This document shows positions 41,768 through 51,461 of a stretch of 64,000 bases of DNA, piece after piece. The DNA comes from Flavobacterium sp. (lineage in GTDB: Bacteria > Bacteroidota > Bacteroidia > Flavobacteriales > Flavobacteriaceae), in assembly GCF_004295795.1 (NCBI RefSeq), contig NZ_SEBR01000006.1, positions 124,001-188,000 of the forward strand, given 5' to 3'. Each line of letters begins with the position of its first letter. Within the stretch, counting starts at the first letter, position 1. The notes under the pieces were generated by a model. It saw only the letters and a list, made by a program, of their open reading frames with translations. It had not been told where the DNA came from and searched no databases. A program made the translations under genes and the position numbers.

Positions 41768-44485
41768 TCATTCCAGAGACAAAGTTATCTGTCCTTCGTC
41801 GTCAATTTCAGAATCGGGAGCTTCCCCGATATCGACAGGCATTTCGGGAATTTCCTCGACAGGTTCGTCATAAGGCAGCGATTCCAACATATTGACTTGC
41901 TTGATTTTATCCGATGTCAGTTGATTTCCCAAGGCCTTGAAACCTTTCACGGCAATAAAACTTTCGATGTCTATCGTCTGGTTTTCCTTTTGCACGCCTT
42001 TCACTTTGGCAAAGATGATTTCGGCCACCGGACGATAATCCGTGGAAACGATTTCCAGCTGCGACTTCTCGTGTTCGGTGATAAAAACGTCTTCCTTGTT
42101 CTCATTGTCGACCAAAAAGCGCTTCACGAAATACCGTTCTTTTTCTCCGTCGTAATAAATTGCCGAAACCGGTTTTTTCGGAATCCATTTCTCGAGAATG
42201 ATCATATCCTGTTCGAAATGCGTGGACAGATCCGGTATAATGACCTTGAGTTTTCCCGTCGAGGAAATCACGAGCAATTTGTCGGTTGGACGGAATTCGC
42301 CCAAAAGTTCGCCCCGCGCATCGGTGTTCAAACGCTGAACGGTATCGTCAAACCAGATTTTCCTTGGCAAAAGCGTCGAAATGCCTTTTTCCTTGAGTTC
42401 GATTTTCTTGATCGGATATTTGGAAACCGTATTGCCTCGCGAAGCCCTTCCTTTGATGGCCATGTCGGCGAAATCGAGGTCGAATTTGAGTTTTTTGATG
42501 GTTCCGATCTGTCTCAGCAAAATCGTGATTACTTCGGCTTCCCCATTCGGATTGGCCGAAAAATACAGCACCATCGAACCCGGCTTTTCCTGCGTCAGAT
42601 CGTACATTTTATCGCGCGTCACGCCCGAAACGTTGAAGCGCTTGATGTAACTCGATCCCGATTTTCCGTCGCGATACACCATGTTGTAGATCGTGCGCTT
42701 GTCGTTCTTGTCGAAAACCGCCGCGTGGATGATGTCTTTCCCTACGAATTTCTTGTCGTCGACCTTGGCGATCATCATGTTTCCGTTTCTCAGGAACACG
42801 ATCACGTCGTCAATGTCGCTGCAATCGCCGATGTATTCGTCCTTTTTGAGTCCGGTTCCTATGAAACCTTCTTCGCGGTTCACATACAATTTGGTGTTGC
42901 GAAGCACGACTTTCGTGGCCTCGATATTGTCGAACGAACGCAATTCGGTTTGGCGCTCGCGTCCTTTTCCGTATTTCTCCTTGAGCGTCGTGAAAAAAGC
43001 GATCGCAAAATCAATGATGTGTTCGAGATGGTGTTTGACCTGTTCGATGTCGCCTTCCAAAGCTTCGAGTTTTTCCTGGGCTTTGTCGATGTCGAATTTC
43101 GAGATGCGTTTGATTCGGATTTCCGTCAAGCGGACGATATCTTCGTCGGTGACTGCGCGTTTCAGATGTTTCGTGAAAGGCTTCAAACCTTCGTCGATCG
43201 CGCGGATCACGCCTTCCCAGGTTTCTTCTTCCTCGATAAGGCGATAAATCCTGTTTTCGATAAAGATTCTTTCAAGCGACAAAAAGTGCCATTGTTCCTC
43301 GAGTTCGTTGAGCTGGATCTCGAGTTCGGCTTTTAGCAGATCAACGGTGCGATGCGTAGAAACCCGAAGCATTTCGGAAACGCCCACAAACCGCGGACTG
43401 TGGTTTTCGATAACGCAACCCAAAGGCGCAACCGACGTCTCGCAAGCCGTGAACGCGAACAAGGCGTCAATGGTTTTATCCGGGGAAACGCCCGGAAACA
43501 AATGGATCAGGATCTCGACTTCGGCCGCGGTGTTGTCCTCGATTTTCTTGATCTTGATCTTGCCTTTGTCGTTGGCTTTCAGAATCGAGTCGATCAAAGA
43601 CGATGTGTTGGTCGAAAACGGGATTTGCGTGATGACGAGCGTATTCTTGTCAAGCTGCGAAATCTTGGCGCGCACGCGAACGCGACCGCCTCGCATCCCG
43701 TCGTTGTAATTGGAAACATCGGCGATTCCCTGCGTCGGGAAATCGGGATAGATCGTGAAGGGCTTGTTCTTTAGGATTTTGATGGAGGCGTCGATCAACT
43801 CATTGAAGTTGTGAGGCAAGACTTTCGTCGACAAACCCACGGCGATTCCTTCAGCGCCTTGCGCCAAAAGCAGCGGAAATTTCACCGGAAGGTTTACCGG
43901 CTCGTTTCTACGTCCGTCGTATGAGGCTTGCCATTGCGTGATTTTCGGACTGTACAAAACATCGTGGGCGAATTTCGTGAGACGCGCCTCGATGTAACGC
44001 GAAGCCGCCGCTCCGTCGCCCGTAAGGATATTTCCCCAGTTTCCCTGAGTATCGATAAGCAAGTCTTTTTGCCCAATCTGCACGATCGCGTCACCGATCG
44101 AAGCGTCGCCGTGCGGGTGATACTGCATCGTGTGCCCGACGATATTGGCCACCTTGTTGTAGCGGCCGTCGTCGAGTTCGCGCATCGAATGCATGATACG
44201 TCTTTGAACCGGCTTGAAACCGTCTTCAATCGCAGGAACAGCGCGCTCTAGGATTACGTAAGACGCGTAATCGAGAAACCAGTCCTTGTACATGCCGGTG
44301 ACTTTGGTGATCGTGTCTTCGGGATTCGTTTCCTGGTTTTCGAAAAAATGTGCGCTTTCTGCCGAGGATGCGTCGTGCGACAAACTCTCCGAAGCGGTTT
44401 CGTCTACTGATTGGTCTTCGGACGTAGGCTCGAGGTCGTCGAAATTCTCGTCTTCGGGGATGTTGTTTTGGTCGTCTTCTTGCAT
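41768..44485 (-). CDS. parC: DNA topoisomerase IV subunit A
   Basis: The 905-residue protein has the winged-helix/tower GyrA-ParC core from about residue 60 (KVTGMYKDWFLDYASYVILERAVPAIEDGFKPVQRRI), HPHGDASIGDAIV, and the DNA-cleaving Tyr164 in AAASRYIEARL. The C-terminal beta-propeller part is diverged and ends in an acidic tail. It has a long acidic N-terminal extension (residues 1-58), not needed by other ParCs. With ParE it decatenates chromosomes. It lies downstream of parE, separated by 334 bases of repeats. Confidence 0.95.
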   Translation of the reverse strand: MQEDDQNNIPEDENFDDLEPTSEDQSVDETASESLSHDASSAESAHFFENQETNPEDTITKVTGMYKDWFLDYASYVILERAVPAIEDGFKPVQRRIMHSMRELDDGRYNKVANIVGHTMQYHPHGDASIGDAIVQIGQKDLLIDTQGNWGNILTGDGAAASRYIEARLTKFAHDVLYSPKITQWQASYDGRRNEPVNLPVKFPLLLAQGAEGIAVGLSTKVLPHNFNELIDASIKILKNKPFTIYPDFPTQGIADVSNYNDGMRGGRVRVRAKISQLDKNTLVITQIPFSTNTSSLIDSILKANDKGKIKIKKIEDNTAAEVEILIHLFPGVSPDKTIDALFAFTACETSVAPLGCVIENHSPRFVGVSEMLRVSTHRTVDLLKAELEIQLNELEEQWHFLSLERIFIENRIYRLIEEEETWEGVIRAIDEGLKPFTKHLKRAVTDEDIVRLTEIRIKRISKFDIDKAQEKLEALEGDIEQVKHHLEHIIDFAIAFFTTLKEKYGKGRERQTELRSFDNIEATKVVLRNTKLYVNREEGFIGTGLKKDEYIGDCSDIDDVIVFLRNGNMMIAKVDDKKFVGKDIIHAAVFDKNDKRTIYNMVYRDGKSGSSYIKRFNVSGVTRDKMYDLTQEKPGSMVLYFSANPNGEAEVITILLRQIGTIKKLKFDLDFADMAIKGRASRGNTVSKYPIKKIELKEKGISTLLPRKIWFDDTVQRLNTDARGELLGEFRPTDKLLVISSTGKLKVIIPDLSTHFEQDMIILEKWIPKKPVSAIYYDGEKERYFVKRFLVDNENKEDVFITEHEKSQLEIVSTDYRPVAEIIFAKVKGVQKENQTIDIESFIAVKGFKALGNQLTSDKIKQVNMLESLPYDEPVEEIPEMPVDIGEAPDSEIDDEGQITLSLE

Positions 44486-44597
44486 TTTTTAGTCCTGACC
44501 TGCATGGTTTTTTCAACCTTTCAGGTTTTTATTTTTAGTTCTGAACGTTTTAGTTCATATCGATTTTCCGCAACTTACGGATGTTGTTTCGTCCTGA

Positions 44598-44628
44598 AAC
44601 CTACAAGGTTTTGAAAACCTTGCAGGTT
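44598..44628. repeat. Palindrome AACCTACAAGGTTTT/GAAAACCTTGCAGGTT
   Basis: A near-perfect 31-base palindrome of a kind common in Bacteroidota genomes. An imperfect relative (CCTGCATGGTTTTTTCAACC) lies near 44499. Confidence 0.7.
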
Positions 44629-44642
44629 GTATTTTCCAGTTT

Positions 44643-44786
44643 GCAGCCCGGACATCGCGGTTAGCCCGCAGGCTTTTTGGCTTTGGTTTTTGAGGCTTTG
44701 CGCGGCGACCGCAGGAAGCCAGTGCAAAGGCTACAAAAACCAGACAAAAAACGAGGACTATGAGCGAATGGCCGGAATTCGCTGCC
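44643..44786 (+). repeat. Structured dispersed element, copy D
   Basis: Forward copy with core GGCGACCGCAGGAAGCCA (44704-44721), start GCAGCCCGGACATCGCGG, and end GGCCGGAATTCGCTGCC. It sits between parE and parC. Confidence 0.8.
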
Positions 44787-44794
44787 GAAAACCA

Positions 44795-44826
44795 ATTATT
44801 AATTACTAATTAATAATTATTAATTC
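44795..44826. repeat. TAATTAATAATT-type AT repeat (parE 3' end)
   Basis: CAATTATTAATTACTAATTAATAATTATTAATT overlaps the stop codon of parE. Confidence 0.6.
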
Positions 44827-46676
44827 TTTTCCACCACATCGAGTTCCACCTTCAAGTTCCTGATAATGAATTCCTGTCGATCGGGCGTATTCTTGCCCAT
44901 GTAAAATTCCAAAAGCGACTCGATCGTCGTGGCTTCGTCGAGCATGACGGGATCGAGGCGGATGTCGGCTCCGATGAAATGCACGAATTCGTCAGGCGAA
45001 ATTTCTCCCAATCCCTTGAATCGCGTGATTTCGGGTTTCGGTTTGAGCTTTTCTATGGCTGCGACGCGTTCTTCCTCAGAATAACAATAGATAGTTTCCT
45101 TGCGGTTTCTCACGCGGAACAAAGGCGTCTGCAAAATATACAGGTGGTTTTTCTTGATCATCTCGGGGAAGAATTGCAGGAAAAACGTGATCAGCAGCAG
45201 GCGTATGTGCATTCCGTCGACGTCGGCGTCCGTGGCGATCACGATGTTGTTGTAACGCAGGTCTTCCATGCTTTCCTCGATGTTCAGGGCCGCTTGAAGC
45301 AAGTTGAATTCTTCGTTTTCGTACACGATTTTTTTTGACATTCCGTACGAGTTCAACGGCTTTCCTCTCAATGAAAAGACAGCTTGCGTGTTGACATTCC
45401 TCGATTTTGTGATCGATCCCGAAGCGGAATCTCCCTCGGTAATGAAAAGCGTGCTTTCAAGACTCAGCGGATTTTTGATATCGGGCAGATGCACGCGGCA
45501 ATCGCGCAGTTTTTTGTTGTGAAGACTCGCTTTCTTGGCGCGGTCTCTCGCCAGTTTACGGATTCCCGAAAGTTCTTTGCGCTCGCGTTCGGCCTGAAGG
45601 ATTTTTCGCAACAAGGCATCGGCGGTTTCCGGATTCTTGTGCAGGAAATTGTCGAAGTTCGTCTTGATGAAATCGTTGATGAAAGTTCTCACACTCGGCA
45701 ATTCAGGCCCCATCTCGGTCGAGCCTAATTTGGTCTTGGTCTGCGATTCGAAAACCGGCTCCATGACTTTTACCGAAATTGCGCCTACGATCGATTTTCT
45801 GATGTCGCTCGGTTCAAAGCCTTTGTTGTAGAATTCGCGCACGGTTTTGACCATCGCTTCGCGGAATGCGTTCAGGTGGGTTCCGCCTTGGGTTGTGTTC
45901 TGTCCGTTTACGAAGGAATGGTATTCTTCGGAATATTGGGTTTTCGAGTGCGTCATCGCAATCTCGATGTCCTCACCTTTCAAATGGATTACTGGATAGA
46001 CCATTTCCTCGATCTGGATTTCTTCCTCGAGCAAGTCCTTGAGCCCGTTTTCTGACGAATATTTCTCTCCGTTGTAATAAATCGAAAGTCCTGTGTTGAG
46101 ATAACAGTAATTCTTCAACATTCGGATAACGTATTCGTTCCGGAACTTGAAATTCTTGAAAATCGCTTCGTCCGGCACGAAAACCACTTTGGTGCCGCGG
46201 CGTTTCGTGGTTTCGATCAAGTCTTCTTCAAGCGTGAGTTCTCCGGCAGAGAATTCGGCGGCTTTTTGTTTGTCGTCCCGCACCGATTCCACACGAAAAT
46301 AATTCGACAAAGCGTTCACGGCCTTTGTCCCGACGCCGTTCAAACCCACAGATTTCTTGAACGCAAGTGAGTCGTACTTTCCGCCTGTATTCATCTTCGA
46401 GACCACGTCGATGACTTTCCCCAAAGGAATGCCGCGTCCGTAATCGCGAACCGTGACCTGCTTGTCGCGAATCGAGACCTCGATGGTTTTGCCCGCGCCC
46501 ATGACGAACTCGTCGATGCAGTTGTCCATGACTTCTTTGAGCAAAATGTAGATGCCGTCGTCCGGAGAAGAACCGTCGCCGAGCTTCCCGATGTACATGC
46601 CGGGACGCATTCGGATGTGTTCTTTCCAGTCGAGGGATCGTATATTGCCTTCGTCGTAATTGGTTAGCTCAGTCAT
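44820..46676 (-). CDS. parE: DNA topoisomerase IV subunit B
   Basis: The 618-residue GHKL/TOPRIM protein has [13 protein letters not shown] and DYGRGIP (ATP site), [27 protein letters not shown], the TOPRIM motifs [10 protein letters not shown] and [12 protein letters not shown], and [19 protein letters not shown] end. It provides ATPase and metal-binding halves of topoisomerase IV with ParC. It starts with a short leader of repeats upstream and ends in an AT repeat. Confidence 0.96.
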   Translation of the reverse strand: MTELTNYDEGNIRSLDWKEHIRMRPGMYIGKLGDGSSPDDGIYILLKEVMDNCIDEFVMGAGKTIEVSIRDKQVTVRDYGRGIPLGKVIDVVSKMNTGGKYDSLAFKKSVGLNGVGTKAVNALSNYFRVESVRDDKQKAAEFSAGELTLEEDLIETTKRRGTKVVFVPDEAIFKNFKFRNEYVIRMLKNYCYLNTGLSIYYNGEKYSSENGLKDLLEEEIQIEEMVYPVIHLKGEDIEIAMTHSKTQYSEEYHSFVNGQNTTQGGTHLNAFREAMVKTVREFYNKGFEPSDIRKSIVGAISVKVMEPVFESQTKTKLGSTEMGPELPSVRTFINDFIKTNFDNFLHKNPETADALLRKILQAERERKELSGIRKLARDRAKKASLHNKKLRDCRVHLPDIKNPLSLESTLFITEGDSASGSITKSRNVNTQAVFSLRGKPLNSYGMSKKIVYENEEFNLLQAALNIEESMEDLRYNNIVIATDADVDGMHIRLLLITFFLQFFPEMIKKNHLYILQTPLFRVRNRKETIYCYSEEERVAAIEKLKPKPEITRFKGLGEISPDEFVHFIGADIRLDPVMLDEATTIESLLEFYMGKNTPDRQEFIIRNLKVELDVVEKN

Positions 46677-46794
46677 TTCGGGGGAATCAGTTTTGTGCTA
46701 ATATAAATTTAATACACGCGCGAGGCTAGTCGCAGGCTTTAAAGTTATCAAGAATGATATTGACAGCTGGGTTCAATTAATAATTAATAATTTG

Positions 46795-46938
46795 GGCAGC
46801 AAATTCCGGCTGTAACTGCAAGTCCTCGTTTTCAAGCCCTATTTTTAAGGCGGCTTCGCGAGCTTCCTCCGGTCGCTGCGAAGCCGCAAAAAAATACAGG
46901 CTTGCAAACTGCGGGCTTTCCGTGTCCATCCGGGCTGC
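46795..46938 (-). repeat. Structured dispersed element, copy E
   Basis: Minus-orientation copy: core GAGCTTCCTCCGGTCGCT (46860-46877 on plus), arms AAGGCGGCTTCGC and GCGAAGCCGC. The plus-strand ends are GGGCAGCAAATTCC and CCGGGCTGC. Confidence 0.8.
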
Positions 46939-47314
46939 GAACCGGTTAACCAGAAAAATTGCGCTTTTGTTCAATCGTCGGCAAAAAGCAACATTTTCGA
47001 TAGTCCAAATCTGCAGCGAATGGCCATGAATTCGCGGCAAAAAATCAGCGGTAAAAATTTGAACCATTAAGTACATTAAGTTCAGTAAGGCGCTTTGCTT
47101 TTGTTTACCGAAAGGCTGGTTTGAAGCCATTTTTAGCCGTTAAGAAGTTAGGTAGTTAAGATTGTACCGACTTGATCCCGCCGTCAAATGGCTAGAACCG
47201 TGCGATCCGTGAAAATCCATGCATTGCCTTCAACCAATTCGCGCTGCTTAGGTCGTGGCAAAAAATGGGCAAGTCTTACATTGTATATCAGTGAGATTGT
47301 AACATGATGAATAA

Positions 47315-47361
47315 TTGGCCACGAATGCACGAATTACAAGCATTCGTGCATTCGTGGCCAA
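47315..47361. repeat. Perfect 20-base inverted repeat (TTGGCCACGAATGCACGAAT)
   Basis: Two 20-base arms, exact reverse complements, with a 7-base loop TACAAGC. Related to the shorter hairpin at 41617-41660. Confidence 0.85.
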
Positions 47362-47610
47362 AACATCAGAAGTAAATCTGAGATGAAAGCGGCGCCAAAA
47401 TCCGTGAAAATCCGCTTATATATGGCAAATAATGAGCGACGCGAAAGCCAAAATCGATTTGAGCAGCATTTTCTCCATGAACTTAATGACCTTAATGGTC
47501 CAAAAAAATCCTAGGTCGAATTCAATTTGTAAGCTGCGTGCAGCATTCGACTCTTGATAACTTGTGAATTTCTTCTCGCGAAAGAAGCCGCCAACCTAGC
47601 CCCAAGTTTC

Positions 47611-47618
47611 TATTTTTG
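47611..47618 (+). promoter_or_regulatory. -7 box of the YegP-like gene
   Basis: TATTTTTG, perfect TAnnTTTG, 16 bases before the ATG. Confidence 0.45.
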
Positions 47619-47634
47619 ACCCACAACAAAAACA

Positions 47635-48018
47635 ATGGGCACATTCGTAATCAGCAAGCGCTTCAACGGCGACTACAAGTTCGTATTCGCCTCGCGCAAG
47701 GGCAAGACCATTTTCACCTCGATCGGAACCAAGCAAAAGGTCGATTGCGAGCTGATGATCGATGCGATACGCGAAAACCCTTCACAGTTCGCGTTCACGA
47801 AGATCAAGAGCGCCTCGGGCAAATTTTCGTTCCGATTGTCGAAAGGCGGACTCGTGCTGGCGAATTCCCGAAAATACACGACTGAATTGCGCGTCCAGAA
47901 AGGCATAGACGAAATCCTCAAATATGCGTCGAAAGGCGAAACATTGGATTTTTCCGACAGCGATTTCGCGTTCCCCGACGCCGCCGAAGTTTTTGGCGAA
48001 GCCGAAGAAATCCTGTAA
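47635..48018 (+). CDS. YegP family protein (two DUF1508 repeats)
   Basis: The 127-residue protein contains the DUF1508 unit twice: FVISKRFNGDYKFVFASRKGKTIFTS and the related FTKIKSASGKFSFRLSKGGLVLANSRKYTT. YegP proteins are small, soluble, with a beta-fold, and tied to stress or DNA-damage responses in E. coli without a known mechanism. It is convergent with the transglutaminase gene (1 base apart). Confidence 0.88.
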   Translation: MGTFVISKRFNGDYKFVFASRKGKTIFTSIGTKQKVDCELMIDAIRENPSQFAFTKIKSASGKFSFRLSKGGLVLANSRKYTTELRVQKGIDEILKYASKGETLDFSDSDFAFPDAAEVFGEAEEIL

Positions 48019-48990
48019 TTACGACTTCTTGATGCGATAAGTCGCCACCGATTCGTGGTTGACGAAAATCGTAAGAAAACCCGAGGCATTCTTGGCCAAA
48101 GGCACGTCAAACTCACTTATTTTCCCGTTTTTGCGCACGTCGGCGACATGGATTTTCCCGTCGCTGCTCAACGCGTAGGCCACGCGATCTGTGTCGAGAT
48201 TTTCGATCTTGAACGGAATCACGTAACCATTCGGCAAAATGCCAGATTTAGGAAAAGTGATCTTGTAATCAGCGTCGATGTATTCGCCCGAATACAAAGG
48301 CAATCCGGCAAATTCCTCAGCGGTTTTGTTTACCGGAAGCCATTTTTGCTCATCCGGAAAATGGTTCAGGAAAAACACGTCGGGATTCGTGAAAAAATAG
48401 CCCGCGTTGAACTTGTTAACGAATTTTCCGCTTTGGGAATCGACCGACCCGGAAGCCCACGTCACGTCTATAAGTTGCCACTTCCCGCCAATTTTGACCG
48501 CATTCCAGATGTGATCGGCCGAAGTCGGAAGTTTCCCGATGTGCGTCGGATGCGATTTGGACGTGCCCGGAATCGTGATCGCCTCAAGTCCGCAAAGCGT
48601 CGCAACGCGATCGTACAAAGCCGTATAACCGCGACAGACGCCTTTCCTGGAACGCATCGTCTTGTTGGCCAGATCGAGATTGTACTTTTGGAGCTTTTGT
48701 TCTTTTTCTTCGGGCGTTCGATACGAGAAAGCCACGCGTCCGCCTTGGTTCGATCTAAATTCGGCGAGGTCGTAACTCACATTTTTGGCAATCCACGCAT
48801 AAATGGCACGCGCTTTCTGGGTTTCCGAGGAAAAATCCAGATTGACCTTATCGGCCAATTTTTCGGGCGATGCAAAACTTGTCGGATAAGCAAAGACCTT
48901 CTGGTCGACCGCGGCATAATCCTGGGCCAAAACAGATTGTCCGACAAACAGCAAAAAAACTAAAATTTTAGGGAGAAACGAGATTTTCAT
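48019..48990 (-). CDS. Transglutaminase-like domain protein, secreted
   Basis: The 323-residue protein has a signal peptide (MKISFLPKILVFLLFVGQSVLAQ), then a transglutaminase-like papain fold with Cys119 (RKGVCRGYT), His160 (SADHIWNAV) and Asp175 (LIDVTW). These are typically proteases or peptide-modifying enzymes of the periplasm. The C-terminal 120 residues are beta-rich with no known domain. The start at 48990 is chosen over one 12 bases upstream because it gives the better signal. Confidence 0.85.
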   Translation of the reverse strand: MKISFLPKILVFLLFVGQSVLAQDYAAVDQKVFAYPTSFASPEKLADKVNLDFSSETQKARAIYAWIAKNVSYDLAEFRSNQGGRVAFSYRTPEEKEQKLQKYNLDLANKTMRSRKGVCRGYTALYDRVATLCGLEAITIPGTSKSHPTHIGKLPTSADHIWNAVKIGGKWQLIDVTWASGSVDSQSGKFVNKFNAGYFFTNPDVFFLNHFPDEQKWLPVNKTAEEFAGLPLYSGEYIDADYKITFPKSGILPNGYVIPFKIENLDTDRVAYALSSDGKIHVADVRKNGKISEFDVPLAKNASGFLTIFVNHESVATYRIKKS

Positions 48991-49169
48991 ACGCACCTTC
49001 AAGCAACATTTTTGCCACTTTTAGTTAACGGAAAACTAAAGTTTTTGTTGTGATCCAGCGAATTGGATCGATTGCAGATTCGTCCGTCGAAGGTTATTTC
49101 GGTTTAACCGAACTCGGCTAAAACTCACTTCGCACAAAAAACGTAAATTCGGGTAAAACCTCAGCTCTC

Positions 49170-50006
49170 ATGCCAAAACGCCTGTTTCTCCTGTTGCCTC
49201 TCTTTTTGCTCTTCGGATGCGCTTCCCACAAATACAGGGAAATTTCTTTCCTGCCCGAAAACCTCAAACCCAAAAAGGACGAGCCCAAACTCAACGTGTT
49301 CACGCCAAAGAACGCTACCGAAAAATTGCCGGTTTTGATTTTCATCCACGGCGGAAACTGGAACCGAGGCGATAAGGACACTTACGTCTTGATGGGAAGG
49401 AATTTCGCCAAAAAAGGCGTCGTTACGGTAATTCCGGATTACACTTTGAGTCCGGATGCCGATTTCGAGCAAATGACGAAACAAGTCGCGGCAGCTATCG
49501 AATGGACAAGACAGAACGCGTCCAAATACAACGGCGATCCTGACAAGATCTTTATTTCCGGACATTCCGCGGGCGGACATCTCGCCGCTTTGGCCGTGAT
49601 GAATCCGAAATATGGAATCGCAAAAGGCACGATCAAAGGCATGATTTTGAACGACGCCGCCGGACTCGACATCGACCAACATTTATCGGCTTTTCCTCCG
49701 ACGGAAAAATGGAAGTACCTCAACACTTGGTCGAACGACAAAAAGCGCTGGCAAGACGCGTCCCCGATAAATTTTCTCGACAAGGAAACGCCCGCGATCT
49801 ACATGTATACCGGACGCAAGACCTTTGACATGATCGCGCTCGGCAACGACCGATTCCTCGAAGCCTTGAAAAAAGTCCAGCCAAACGCGAAACGACAGTT
49901 CAACAACAAAAATCACTTTTCGATGGTGATCCAATATTTCTTCAGCGGAAGCAACCGCTATCCCGAAGCGCTGCAATTCATCGAAAAACAGCTTGGTTCG
50001 CGTTGA
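49170..50006 (+). CDS. Alpha/beta hydrolase lipoprotein (esterase, BD-FAE-like)
   Basis: The 278-residue protein has a lipoprotein signal with Cys17, the HGGNW motif (60-64), nucleophile Ser133 in SGHSAGGH, and a C-terminal KNHFSM with the likely catalytic His. It resembles kynurenine formamidase/feruloyl-esterase-like hydrolases of the cell surface. Substrate unknown. Its last 29 bases overlap the convergent small gene. Confidence 0.86.
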   Translation: MPKRLFLLLPLFLLFGCASHKYREISFLPENLKPKKDEPKLNVFTPKNATEKLPVLIFIHGGNWNRGDKDTYVLMGRNFAKKGVVTVIPDYTLSPDADFEQMTKQVAAAIEWTRQNASKYNGDPDKIFISGHSAGGHLAALAVMNPKYGIAKGTIKGMILNDAAGLDIDQHLSAFPPTEKWKYLNTWSNDKKRWQDASPINFLDKETPAIYMYTGRKTFDMIALGNDRFLEALKKVQPNAKRQFNNKNHFSMVIQYFFSGSNRYPEALQFIEKQLGSR

Positions 50007-50217
50007 TGATAAGTTCGCAGTTGAAACCGAGTTCGGTCATGCAATCTTGAATAATCCCGGTTTCGGTCTTCTTGATGTTCGAGGCGTGCAGCAATCTTTG
50101 TTGGTGCGTGAGGTCGAACCGCAATTCGCCTGCGTGGTAAATTCTTTTGCGGATCAGGCGCGCCAGCAAGACCGCCTGTTTCTCGTTTTCTACGTTTGTG
50201 CTGTAATAAGCGTCCAT
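49978..50217 (-). CDS. Small hypothetical protein downstream of the FadL-like gene
   Basis: A 79-residue soluble protein (MDAYYSTNVENEKQAVLLARLIRKRIYHAGELRFDLTHQ ... NCELIINANQAVFR) starting 2 bases after the FadL-like stop. It is charged, Leu/Arg-rich, and partly overlaps the convergent hydrolase. I do not recognise it, and its reality rests on the tight spacing and a plausible composition. Confidence 0.5.
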   Translation of the reverse strand: MDAYYSTNVENEKQAVLLARLIRKRIYHAGELRFDLTHQQRLLHASNIKKTETGIIQDCMTELGFNCELIINANQAVFR

Positions 50218-50219
50218 AA

Positions 50220-51461
50220 TCAATCGTATTTATTTCTCGTGAACCAAATGTCCTGAAGCACGATGTTGAAACTGAAAGTGCGGTAATTCTCGCGAACGAG
50301 CGTTTCCGAGACCATTCCGCGCGAGCCGATGCCGTAACTCAAATTGACCATCGAGCTGAGCTTTCCGGGAATCGGCAATCCGAGTCCGACCGTGGCTTTG
50401 TAATTGGTGATGCGCTTGTCGTTCACGGCCAGGTAACCGTTGTCGAAGTTCATTCCGCCTCTCACGCGAACCTTGTCGAGATAGCGATAATTGTTCTTGT
50501 TTCGCAGGAACTCGAATCCGAATCCGAAGAAATCCTGTTCGACGAACTTGCCGATGTTGTCTTCCATTCCTGTCGCCGACCAAAACGATCGCCTGTAATC
50601 GGCTGTGATTCCAAGGCTTTCGCCGATTTTGTAATAGCCGCCAAAAGTGAGTTCGGCCGGAAGTCTAAAACTTTCGATGGGTTCGTCCACGGCGACCTCG
50701 AGGCTTGTCTGGATCAGATCGACGACCTTGAAAGCCGTGAGATCTCTCGTGCCTTTGATCGAAGCAGGAAGTTTGAGTGTCGAGGCCAAAGTAAAGTTGT
50801 CCGACACTTTTGCCTGAGTGCCGACCGTAAACCGGAAACCACGGTAGAAACTCGATTCCTGCGTCACGAGCAAATCGCTTCCAACAGTGGCGAATTCGTC
50901 TTCCTCGATTTTCCCGAAAAGGTAATTCACGCCCAAGCCTACGTTGAAGCGCGAACTTATCTTTCGGCCGTAATTGATCGCGAAAGCACTTAATCCGCCG
51001 GAACCCGAAACGTCGCTGTTGTAAATGTCGTCCGAACCTTCGATTTGTCCGCGCACGCCGGTAATGTTGTAGCCGACGTCCGAATAAGGCAGCAAACTCA
51101 TGCCGATTCCGTCCTTTTTCGACAAAGCGAATGCAAAAGCGATGTTCGAGAACGAGAAAGTCGTGGCTTTTTCGGCCGAATCGGCATTCGAATACTCGTT
51201 CCTCTCGCCTTTTCCGCCAAGGTCGAACATGAAAAATTTCTCGGGAATTGTCGCGTAAGCCGCCGGATTGAGGTTGTTGATCTCGGAAGTCATCGGCAAA
51301 GCGATCCCGGATTCGCCCATCGCATTGGTCTTGCCCGGAGCCGCGTCGTTGAAACGTCCGAGCCCGAAAAGCGAGTAAGGCGAACCGGTTTGGTTGTTGG
51401 TCTGGGCGTGGCTTTTGACGCCTATCAACATAAGGAAGACGGCGCTAATCGTATATCGCAT
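50220..51461 (-). CDS. OmpP1/FadL-like outer-membrane protein
   Basis: The 413-residue protein has a signal peptide (MRYTISAVFLMLIGVKSHAQ) and SPYSLFGLGRFNDAAPGKTNAMGESGIALPMTSEINNLNPAAYATIP, the FadL/PorV-like start found in Bacteroidota. The rest has alternating strands of a 14-strand barrel. It may transport hydrophobic substrates or form part of a secretion apparatus. The start at 51461 is the ATG; a TTG at 51473 is less likely. It overlaps the DUF4270 gene by 17 bases. Confidence 0.85.
   Translation of the reverse strand: MRYTISAVFLMLIGVKSHAQTNNQTGSPYSLFGLGRFNDAAPGKTNAMGESGIALPMTSEINNLNPAAYATIPEKFFMFDLGGKGERNEYSNADSAEKATTFSFSNIAFAFALSKKDGIGMSLLPYSDVGYNITGVRGQIEGSDDIYNSDVSGSGGLSAFAINYGRKISSRFNVGLGVNYLFGKIEEDEFATVGSDLLVTQESSFYRGFRFTVGTQAKVSDNFTLASTLKLPASIKGTRDLTAFKVVDLIQTSLEVAVDEPIESFRLPAELTFGGYYKIGESLGITADYRRSFWSATGMEDNIGKFVEQDFFGFGFEFLRNKNNYRYLDKVRVRGGMNFDNGYLAVNDKRITNYKATVGLGLPIPGKLSSMVNLSYGIGSRGMVSETLVRENYRTFSFNIVLQDIWFTRNKYD

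Larger units (their letters stand above)
46939..47634. other. Repeat-rich gap without genes
   Basis: This stretch shows no credible coding region. It contains ATTAAG-type repeats (47085-47160, 47475-47512), CCGTGAAAATCC units (47205, 47396), the unit CAATTCGCGCTGCTTAGG (47229) and the 20-base hairpin at 47315-47361. The best open frame (46777-47130 minus) is composed of repeat sequence and has no family features. Confidence 0.7.

Noticed and set aside
46777..47130. Minus-strand frame of 117 codons
   Set aside because: It runs through element E and ATTAAG repeats and shows no domain, signal or conserved start.
50218..50223. TTG start at 50223 for the small gene after the FadL-like gene
   Set aside because: The ATG at 50217 is 2 codons later and gives a normal initiation codon without overlapping the upstream stop.
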